DNA of 5,393 nt from Streptomyces sp. WM6386 (lineage in GTDB: Bacteria > Actinomycetota > Actinomycetes > Streptomycetales > Streptomycetaceae), in contig NZ_JXTE01000136.1 in the NCBI RefSeq assembly GCF_000972385.1, positions 1-5,393 on the forward strand. Reading direction: 5' to 3'. Under the pieces are notes generated by a model that was not told the DNA's origin, did no database searches, and saw only the letters and a list, made by a program, of their open reading frames with translations. Numbering within the stretch: the first letter of the stretch is position 1; every line of letters begins with the position of its first letter. Of this stretch, positions 1 through 4,299 are shown piece by piece. Both the position numbers and the translations under genes were made by a program.

Positions 1-69
1 GTCCTGCGGCGGGCCGAAACCACCCCCGGGCGGGGGCTGGTTGGGCGGCGGGGGCGGGGGCTGGGTCAT
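1..69 (-). CDS. N-terminus of a second Pro-rich, probable PQQ beta-propeller protein (partial)
   Basis: Only the first 23 codons are in the window; the rest lies beyond its left edge. ATG is the complement of 67-69. The peptide begins MTQPPPPPPNQPPPGGGFG and then continues with PPQD. This closely matches the start of the complete protein upstream in the operon (MTQPPNQPPGFGAPQD), and the DNA encoding the shared NQPP stretch is also similar. I infer a tandem paralogue: disordered Pro-rich tail, transmembrane helix, extracytoplasmic propeller. Only the tail is actually seen. A GAGG at 80-83 on the minus strand, 10 nt before ATG, can serve as ribosome binding site. The upstream gene ends 54 bp before this start, with no convincing terminator between them, so co-transcription is likely. 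Other Streptomyces membrane proteins also begin with Pro-rich tails, so the propeller part is unproven. Confidence 0.72.
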   Translation of the reverse strand, partial: MTQPPPPPPNQPPPGGGFGPPQD

Positions 70-123
70 GACGCGGGTACCTCGGGAAGTAGGGACGACG
101 GCGGGAACGTGACGGGCGAGGGG

Positions 124-1911
124 CTACTTGCCGTAGGCGAGCATCAACTTCTCCTGCGTGTCGTCGTTGCCGCTCAGCCGTGTGGTCGAGAGGTAGAAGC
201 GTCCGTCGACCCAGTCGATGGCCTTGGAGTAGAAGCCGTCCTCGATGTCGGCGATGCCCGCCGGGTTCTGGAGCAGCTTGGCCGGCTTGTGGTTCGAGCC
301 GGTGGTGGCGAGGGAGACGACCTGGCCGCCCGCGTCGTACGACGGCTGGACGTAGGCGATCAGCTTGCCGTTCTCGATCTTCAGCGGCAGCATCGCCTCG
401 TCCGCCGGGGACTTGACGCGCCACTTCTCCTTGCCGTTGGAGAGGTTGATCGCCACGATCTCGTTGGCGCTGGAGGTGGCATCCGTGGGCAGGTAGAGCG
501 TGTCCGCGTCGGCGACGGCGCCCGTGCAGCCCGTCAGGTCACGCGCGAAGATCGCCCAGTCGCAGGCGGGGGCGAAGTCCTCGTCGAAGGCGACCTGGGA
601 GCGGAACTTGCCACCGTCGGTGAACGTGGAGATGTTCCAGCTGTTCTTGTCCTCGTTGGTGCTGTAGATGACCAGCGGGTCGAGGGAGTAGGCGCGCGCG
701 ACCCGCCAGCCCTTGTCGAACTTCTGGGTCCACTTGACCTTGCCGGTCGTCGGGTCCAGCTCCTGCACCTCGTCGTGCTCGTTGTCACCGGAGGCGTCGC
801 AGGAGGAGACGGCGATCAGTTTGGCACCGCCCGCGAAGGCGCTGGGGAAGCAGGCGTCGCCGTACTTCGCCTTGTCGAAGAGCTTCTTGCCGCTCTCCAC
901 GTCGTACCCCGTGCCCGACATCGAGCGTCCCACCAGCAACGTCTTGCCGGTGATGGACAGTTCGATCTGGAGGGTGCTGTCGAACAGCTCGCCGTCGGCG
1001 ACCTCGCCGCTCCAGCCCTTCTCGCCGGTGTTGAGGTCGATCTCCTGGAGCTTGTTGCACTCCGCCCGGTCGCTGCTGCCGCTCATGTAGGCCACGACGA
1101 TCTTGCCGGCGGCCGTCTGCTGCGGCGTGGTCGCGCAGATCTTCTGGTCGAAGGTGATCGGGGCCCAGGTGGGCTTGCCGTCGCCGACGTTGTAGGCGAA
1201 GAGCTGCTTGTACGCCGCCTTCACCGCGGTCTTGTCGGTGATCCACATACCGGGGGCGTCGGCGCCGTTGCCGGGCGCGTCGGGCGCGTCCTTGTACCAG
1301 AGCACCTTCGACTCGCCGGACTGGCGGCCCTCGTTGAGGTCCGTCTGTTCCTCGCCGCCGCCACCGTCGCCGTAACCGGGGTTGACCGGGTCGTCGGAGG
1401 CGGACGGCTTGGCGCTGCCGCTCTCCTTGGCGACCGGCTTCTTCGGGTCGTCGTCGCCGCTCGCTACCGCCCACACGGTGCCGCCGACCACCAGCAGCCC
1501 GGCCACGGCCGCGGCGATGACGAGGGCCGGCTTGCCCTTGAAGGGGTTGCGCGAGCCGGACGGCGGGGTGCCGGGGCCGCCGGGGTACTGCGGCTGAGGC
1601 GGGTAGCCGTAGCCGGGCTGGCCGTAGGGGCCGGGCGGCTGGGGCTGCCCGTAGGGACCGGGCTGGCCGTAGGGGCCCGGCTGCTGGGGCTGGGCGTACG
1701 GCCCCGGCTGCTGCTGCGGCTGGCCGTACGGACCGGAGGGCGGCTGCTGGGGGTAGCCGTAACCGGGCTGGGGTGCACCCGCCGGCGGTCCCTGCGGGGG
1801 CGGCGGCGTCTGCGGCGGGCCCGCAGGGGGCGGCGGCGCGCCGAAGCCGCCCTGCGGCGGCTGGTCCTGCGGTGCTCCAAAGCCGGGCGGCTGGTTGGGC
1901 GGCTGAGTCAT
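124..1911 (-). CDS. Membrane-anchored PQQ-like beta-propeller protein with Pro-rich N-terminus
   Basis: The product has 595 residues. Residues 1-122 are low-complexity Pro/Gly/Gln/Tyr with repeated GPYGQP units and are probably disordered. After a short basic stretch (RNPFKGK, 121-127), residues 128-150 form one transmembrane helix. An acidic/Ser/Gly linker runs to about 200. Residues 200-595 form an extracytoplasmic domain with PQQ/BamB-type blade motifs, in which a short D/N-x-x-x-G-K turn is followed by W or F: LNTGEKGW near 293, DPTTGKVKW near 386 and LSNGKEKW near 490. Six cysteines, all in this domain (259, 285, 354, 371, 450, 462), could form three disulfides. Topology (N-terminus inside) is inferred from the charges. 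COG1520-type propellers are usually scaffolds; I see no catalytic signature, and quinone binding is not shown. ATG at 1909-1911 is supported by GAGGGGG 9 nt upstream. It is the upstream member of a pair with the partial gene at 1-69. Confidence 0.9.
   Translation of the reverse strand: MTQPPNQPPGFGAPQDQPPQGGFGAPPPPAGPPQTPPPPQGPPAGAPQPGYGYPQQPPSGPYGQPQQQPGPYAQPQQPGPYGQPGPYGQPQPPGPYGQPGYGYPPQPQYPGGPGTPPSGSRNPFKGKPALVIAAAVAGLLVVGGTVWAVASGDDDPKKPVAKESGSAKPSASDDPVNPGYGDGGGGEEQTDLNEGRQSGESKVLWYKDAPDAPGNGADAPGMWITDKTAVKAAYKQLFAYNVGDGKPTWAPITFDQKICATTPQQTAAGKIVVAYMSGSSDRAECNKLQEIDLNTGEKGWSGEVADGELFDSTLQIELSITGKTLLVGRSMSGTGYDVESGKKLFDKAKYGDACFPSAFAGGAKLIAVSSCDASGDNEHDEVQELDPTTGKVKWTQKFDKGWRVARAYSLDPLVIYSTNEDKNSWNISTFTDGGKFRSQVAFDEDFAPACDWAIFARDLTGCTGAVADADTLYLPTDATSSANEIVAINLSNGKEKWRVKSPADEAMLPLKIENGKLIAYVQPSYDAGGQVVSLATTGSNHKPAKLLQNPAGIADIEDGFYSKAIDWVDGRFYLSTTRLSGNDDTQEKLMLAYGK
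1606..1740 (-). repeat. Tandem GPYGQP-type coding repeat
   Basis: This lies inside the propeller gene, at residues about 58-102. Five imperfect units of the form GPY(G/A)QP with variable Q/P spacers follow one another, ending in PGYGYP. On the plus strand the unit appears as ccgtaggggcc or ccgtacggacc, repeated every 15-36 bases. The codons vary between units, so the repeat is not a fresh duplication. Such Pro/Gln/Tyr-rich tails are common ahead of the membrane helix in actinobacterial membrane proteins. Unit number may vary between strains by slippage, but this cannot be judged from one sequence. Confidence 0.7.
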
Positions 1912-1920
1912 CAGCGCGTT

Positions 1921-1927
1921 CCCCCTC
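1921..1927 (-). promoter_or_regulatory. Ribosome binding site of the propeller gene
   Basis: On the minus strand this reads GAGGGGG, 9 nt before the ATG at 1909-1911. It is a strong Shine-Dalgarno match at good distance and fixes the start. No competing in-frame start with a comparable site is visible upstream. Confidence 0.8.
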
Positions 1928-1935
1928 GTTCACTG

Positions 1936-1942
1936 ATTTTTA
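1936..1942 (-). promoter_or_regulatory. Weak candidate -10 element upstream of the propeller gene
   Basis: On the minus strand this reads TAAAAAT, 24 nt before the ATG, in the most AT-rich part of the window. It roughly resembles an actinobacterial TANNNT -10 box with one extra base. No good -35 hexamer sits 16-19 bp upstream, so the call is tentative. A start from here would give a leader of about 20 nt that includes the GAGGGGG site. Confidence 0.2.
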
Positions 1943-1967
1943 GCCACGCCCTGAGGTACGTAACGGA

Positions 1968-1996
1968 CTCAGAGTCGTACTCAGAAAGTTCTCAGA
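1968..1996. repeat. Three phased direct repeats CTCAGA/TCTGAG
   Basis: CTCAGA occurs at 1968-1973, 1980-1985 and 1991-1996 on the plus strand (TCTGAG on the minus strand), with start-to-start distances of 12 and 11 bp, close to one helical turn. The first copy overlaps a perfect odd palindrome GACTC-A-GAGTC at 1966-1976. The array lies 57-85 bp upstream of the propeller ATG, where an operator or activator site would be expected. No known Streptomyces box is recognised; the 11-bp phasing recalls direct-repeat sites of response regulators such as PhoP, but the sequence is different. Confidence 0.4.
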
Positions 1997-2011
1997 CGGC
2001 TCTTTCTATCA

Positions 2012-2034
2012 CCCGGGACTGACAGGAACCCGGG
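2012..2034. repeat. CCCGGG-N11-CCCGGG palindrome pair
   Basis: Two CCCGGG hexamers (2012-2017 and 2029-2034) are separated by 11 bp. Each is its own reverse complement, so together they can form a 6-bp stem with an 11-nt loop on either strand. They lie between the TCTGAG repeats and the orphan start signal. GC-rich hexamers like this arise easily in such DNA, so a regulatory role is uncertain. Confidence 0.3.
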
Positions 2035-2069
2035 CCGATCATCCCCTGTACCCAAGGGAGGACCGGCCC
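2032..2069. repeat. Interrupted inverted repeat around the orphan ribosome binding site
   Basis: GGGCCG at 2032-2037 pairs with CGGCCC at 2064-2069, and inside it TCCC at 2042-2045 pairs with GGGA at 2056-2059. In a plus-strand transcript this could fold the GGGAGG site at 2056-2061 into a stem and hide it. The helix is short and interrupted, so folding is only a possibility. Confidence 0.25.
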
Positions 2070-2085
2070 GTGACGCCTCTGTTAT
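2055..2085 (+). promoter_or_regulatory. Orphan plus-strand ribosome binding site and GTG start of a lost gene
   Basis: AGGGAGGA at 2055-2062 is a near-ideal Shine-Dalgarno sequence, followed 7 nt later by GTG at 2070-2072. The codons read MTPLLC, with a rare TTA leucine codon as the fifth (2082-2084). At 2086, sixteen bases after the GTG begins, the sequence changes into the antisense of the duplicated ABC-F tail. The frame stays open beyond that, but only as antisense of minus-strand coding sequence. I therefore read this as the leftover 5' end of a plus-strand gene whose body was deleted or replaced. A chance SD-like sequence is the alternative. Confidence 0.4.
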
Positions 2086-2248
2086 GCGCCTTCACGCAGC
2101 CTTCACGCATCCTCGGCGAGTTCCAGCCAGCGCATCTCCAGCTCCTCGCGCTCACCGGCCAAGCCCCGAAGGGTGGCGTCCAGTTCGGCCACCTTCGCGA
2201 AGTCCGTGGCGTTCTCGGCGATCTGGGCGTGCAGCTTGGTCTCCTTGT
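2086..2248. repeat. Direct repeat copy 1 (displaced ABC-F tail)
   Basis: This is the outer copy of a 163-bp direct repeat; its partner is 2343-2505, at a constant offset of 257 bp. Mismatches to the partner fall mainly in the middle (about 2151-2181), and both ends match well. The outer boundary at 2086 is sharp: bases 2082-2085 do not match 2339-2342. Both copies contain the small doublet TTCACGC-AGCC-TTCACGC around the stop codon. Confidence 0.9.
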
Positions 2249-2249
2249 T
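2103..2249 (-). pseudogene. Duplicated 3'-end fragment of the ABC-F ATPase gene
   Basis: On the minus strand this encodes a near copy of the last 48 residues of the neighbouring ABC-F protein (from residue 553 in the C-terminal coiled coil), ending in EMRWLELAEDA and the same TGA (2103-2105). DNA matching runs over 163 bp (2086-2248 against 2343-2505): ten mismatches, no gaps, including 17 identical bases past the stop. Upstream of 2248 the similarity ends abruptly; the frame continues into unrelated codons and meets a stop at 2346-2348. Within the coiled-coil part the only start-like codons (TTG, GTG, ATG) are internal and none has a convincing ribosome binding site. It lacks both ATPase cassettes and should be non-functional as an ABC-F protein. 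Five of the eight altered codons are synonymous; the changes are A to G, D to G and A to T. This suggests the copy diverged while still part of a working gene. Confidence 0.85.
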
Positions 2250-2342
2250 ACTCAGGTTCGCCTCGCAGCGTCCGCGCCGATCACGCGGTCCGACCCGTCT
2301 TTCGGCTGGGGGTCCGGGGGTTATCCCCCGGGAAGATGCAGC
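2249..2342. other. 94-bp unrelated spacer between the two gene-tail copies
   Basis: This segment matches neither the ABC-F coding sequence that should follow the repeat nor the other intergenic DNA. It has no supported gene; the frames crossing it lack a start with a ribosome binding site. The part next to the intact gene carries a GC-rich hairpin (2314-2331). It could be what remains of an inserted element, or the original intergenic sequence beyond the ABC-F stop. Confidence 0.6.
2314..2331 (-). terminator. GC-rich hairpin downstream of the ABC-F gene
   Basis: CCGGGGG-TTAT-CCCCCGG gives a perfect 7-bp stem with a 4-nt loop, starting 28 nt past the ABC-F stop codon on the minus strand. No U-tract follows, as is common for Streptomyces terminators. 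The symmetrical stem would work on both strands. Similar CCGGGGG/CCCCCGG palindromes are, to my knowledge, scattered through Streptomyces intergenic DNA, so it may equally be a dispersed repeat. Confidence 0.4.
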
Positions 2343-2505
2343 GCGCCTTCACGCAGCCTTCACGCGTCCTCGGCGAGTTCCAGCCAGCGCATCTCCAGCT
2401 CCTCGCGCTCCGCGGCCAAGTCCCGGAGCGCGGCGTCGAGTTCGGCCACCTTCGCGAAGTCCGTGGCGTTTTCGGCGATTTGGGCGTGCAGCTTGGTCTC
2501 CTTGT
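2343..2505. repeat. Direct repeat copy 2 (in place at the ABC-F 3' end)
   Basis: This is the inner copy of the 163-bp direct repeat. It covers ABC-F codons 554-600, two bases of codon 553, the stop and 17 bp of 3' flank. It is continuous with the intact gene. Recombination with copy 1 would delete 257 bp and leave a full-length ABC-F gene. Confidence 0.9.
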
Positions 2506-4162
2506 CGGAGATCTTGTCGAGCTGCCGCTCGATCTTCTGGAGCTCCTTCTTGGCGGCCCGCTGGTCGGCGGCGCTCACCGACGCGGCGGTCTTCTGGACG
2601 ACCGGTGCGGCGGCGGCCGCGGCCTCCTCCATCTTGTGGCGGCGCTCGATGTACTCGTCGATACCGCGCGGCAGCATCCGCAGGGTGGCGTCGCCGAGGA
2701 GGGCGAAGACGCGGTCGGTGGTGCGCTCGACGAAGAAGCGGTCGTGGGAGATGACGATCATCGAGCCGGGCCAGCCGTCGAGGAGGTCCTCCAGCTGGGT
2801 CAGGGTCTCGATGTCGAGGTCGTTGGTGGGTTCGTCGAGGAAGAGGACGTTGGGCTCGTCCATGAGGAGACGCAGGAGCTGGAGCCTGCGCCGCTCACCA
2901 CCCGACAGGTCGCCGACCGGCGTCCACTGCTTCTCCTTGTTGAAGCCGAACGTCTCGCACAGCTGTCCGGCGGTCATCTCGCGCCCCTTGCCGAGGTCGA
3001 CGCGCTCGCGCACCCGCTGCACCGCCTCGAGGACCCGCAGGGTCGGGTCGAGTTCGGCGACCTCCTGGGAGAGGTAGGCGAGCTTGACCGTCTTGCCGAC
3101 GGCGACCCGGCCGCCGACGGGCTGGGTCTCGCCCTCGGTCCGCCAGGCCTCGCGCATGGCGCGCAGCAGCGAGGTCTTGCCCGCGCCGTTGACGCCGACG
3201 AGGCCGATGCGGTCGCCGGGGCCGAGCTGCCAGGTGATGTGCTTGAGCAGCACCTTGGGGCCGGCCTGGACGGTCACGTCCTCCAGATCGAAGACCGTCC
3301 TGCCGAGTCGCGAGGAGGCGAACTTCATCAGCTCGCTGCTGTCGCGCGGCGGCGGCACGTCCTTGATGAGCTCGTTGGCCGCCTCGACCCGGAAGCGCGG
3401 CTTGGACGTCCGGGCGGGGGCGCCCCGGCGCAGCCAGGCGAGCTCCTTGCGGACCAGGTTCTGCCGCTTGGTCTCCTCGGTGGCGGCGATGCGCTCGCGC
3501 TCGGCGCGGGCGAAGACGTAGTCGGAGTAACCGCCCTCGTACTCGAAGACGTCGCCCTTCTGCACGTCCCACATGCGCGTGCAGACCTGGTCGAGGAACC
3601 AGCGGTCGTGGGTGACGCAGACGAGCGCGGAGCGGCGCTCGCGCAGATGCCGGGCGAGCCAGGAGATGCCCTCGACGTCGAGGTGGTTGGTCGGCTCGTC
3701 CAGGACGAGCAGGCCCTGCTCCTCGATGAGCAGCTTGGCGAGCGCGATCCGGCGGCGCTCACCACCGGAGAGCGGGCCGATGACGGTGTCCAGGCCCTGC
3801 GGGAAGCCGGGCAGGTCGAGGCCGCCGAAGAGCCCGGTCAGCACATCGCGGATCTTGGCGTTGCCGGCCCACTCGTGGTCGGCCAGGTCCCGGATGACCT
3901 CGTGCCGGACGGTCGCGGCCGAGTCCAGGGAGTCGTGCTGGGTGAGGACACCGCTGCGCAGCCCGCCGGAGTGGGTGACGCGGCCGGTGTCGGGCTCCTC
4001 CTGCTTGGCGAGCATGCGGATCAGGGTGGTCTTGCCGTCGCCGTTGCGGCCGACGACACCGATGCGATCGCCCTCGGAGACGCCGAGCGAGACGCCGTCG
4101 AGCAGGGCACGGGTGCCGTACACCTTGCTGACGTTCTCGACATTGACCAGATTGACGGCCAT
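2360..4162 (-). CDS. Uup-like ABC-F family ATPase
   Basis: The product has 600 residues with two ABC cassettes and no membrane segments, the mark of ABC-F proteins, which act at the ribosome rather than as transporters. Cassette 1 has Walker A GRNGDGKT (38-45), signature LSGGERRR (131-138), Walker B with DEPTNHLD (155-162) and switch His185. The linker (about 205-290) contains RRGAPARTSKPRFR (245-258), where ABC-F proteins contact tRNA and rRNA. Cassette 2 has GVNGAGKT (323-330), LSGGERRR (419-426), DEPTNDLD (443-450) and His473. All catalytic residues are present. An Ala-rich hinge (513-520) leads to a charged coiled coil (about 533-600), as in the Uup C-terminal domain. Uup-type proteins are tied to ribosome rescue or assembly and to replication-linked phenotypes; the role here is inferred. 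ATG at 4160-4162 is chosen because AGGAGAG lies just upstream and the protein starts directly with the first cassette. An in-frame ATG 18 codons earlier has no such site and would overlap the candidate promoter. A drug-resistance ABC-F is less likely from the linker and coiled coil. Confidence 0.93.
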   Translation of the reverse strand: MAVNLVNVENVSKVYGTRALLDGVSLGVSEGDRIGVVGRNGDGKTTLIRMLAKQEEPDTGRVTHSGGLRSGVLTQHDSLDSAATVRHEVIRDLADHEWAGNAKIRDVLTGLFGGLDLPGFPQGLDTVIGPLSGGERRRIALAKLLIEEQGLLVLDEPTNHLDVEGISWLARHLRERRSALVCVTHDRWFLDQVCTRMWDVQKGDVFEYEGGYSDYVFARAERERIAATEETKRQNLVRKELAWLRRGAPARTSKPRFRVEAANELIKDVPPPRDSSELMKFASSRLGRTVFDLEDVTVQAGPKVLLKHITWQLGPGDRIGLVGVNGAGKTSLLRAMREAWRTEGETQPVGGRVAVGKTVKLAYLSQEVAELDPTLRVLEAVQRVRERVDLGKGREMTAGQLCETFGFNKEKQWTPVGDLSGGERRRLQLLRLLMDEPNVLFLDEPTNDLDIETLTQLEDLLDGWPGSMIVISHDRFFVERTTDRVFALLGDATLRMLPRGIDEYIERRHKMEEAAAAAAPVVQKTAASVSAADQRAAKKELQKIERQLDKISDKETKLHAQIAENATDFAKVAELDAALRDLAAEREELEMRWLELAEDA

Positions 4163-4164
4163 TT

Positions 4165-4171
4165 CTCTCCT
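4165..4171 (-). promoter_or_regulatory. Ribosome binding site of the ABC-F gene
   Basis: On the minus strand this reads AGGAGAG, ending 2 nt before ATG 4160-4162 (4 nt from the AGGAG core). The spacing is somewhat short, but the match is strong. It decides between this start and the in-frame ATG 18 codons upstream. Confidence 0.7.
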
Positions 4172-4195
4172 GACAAGGGGGATGCTCGACCCTCC

Positions 4196-4226
4196 AGGGT
4201 AGTCGGGCGCACCCACAGGCCTTCAA
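4196..4226 (-). promoter_or_regulatory. Candidate housekeeping-type promoter of the ABC-F gene
   Basis: On the minus strand TTGAAG (4221-4226) is followed after 19 bp by TACCCT (4196-4201). This resembles the TTGAC(A) and TANNNT boxes of actinobacterial principal sigma factors; the spacer is at the long end. Transcription would begin near 4189, giving a leader of about 27 nt that includes the AGGAGAG site. It is the best match in the 137-bp gap. Confidence 0.4.
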
Positions 4227-4267
4227 ACGCACCGGTCCGCTGCCCGGACGCGGAGACTCCCTTGATC

Positions 4268-4286
4268 GACGTGGCCGCGTCACGTC
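4268..4286 (-). terminator. Possible weak terminator hairpin after the amidase gene
   Basis: GACGTG (4268-4273) and CACGTC (4281-4286) form a 6-bp stem with a 7-nt loop, 13 nt past the amidase stop on the minus strand. An alternative register pairs CGTGG with CCACG (4270-4274 and 4286-4290). There is no U-tract. Stems of this size are frequent by chance in such GC-rich DNA. Confidence 0.22.
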
Positions 4287-4299
4287 CACGGCAGGTGGG

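Noticed and set aside
109..2022. Plus-strand open frame of over 600 codons opposite the propeller gene
   Set aside because: It is an antisense shadow. The minus strand shows a membrane helix, blade motifs and a strong ribosome binding site, whereas this frame has a repetitive composition-driven protein.
1992..2042. 16-codon minus-strand reading frame (MIGPGSCQSRVIERAV) ahead of the propeller gene as a leader peptide
   Set aside because: The only SD-like sequence directly touches the ATG, rare ATA and AGA codons occur, and there is no sign of attenuation. A chance frame is more likely.
2086..2105. CRISPR-like or satellite repeat from the TTCACGC doublet
   Set aside because: There are only two 7-bp units per copy, with a 4-bp gap and no spacer array. 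It is simply part of the ABC-F stop region.
2086..2505. Assembly artefact as the cause of the repeated tail
   Set aside because: A collapsed or mis-joined assembly would normally give identical copies; these differ at ten positions, mostly synonymous. It cannot be fully excluded without read data.
2070..3077. A full-length protein starting at the GTG after the orphan ribosome binding site
   Set aside because: After a few codons it is the antisense of the duplicated tail, the spacer and then the intact ABC-F gene. Only the start signal is worth noting.
2360..4162. Antibiotic-resistance ABC-F or membrane transporter ATPase
   Set aside because: There is no membrane partner gene, and the linker and C-terminal coiled coil resemble the Uup branch rather than resistance proteins. 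No biosynthetic cluster is visible.
4163..4216. Upstream in-frame ATG (4214-4216) as the ABC-F start
   Set aside because: The 18 extra residues do not look like part of the cassette, no good ribosome binding site precedes them, and they overlap the candidate promoter. AGGAGAG supports the ATG at 4160-4162.
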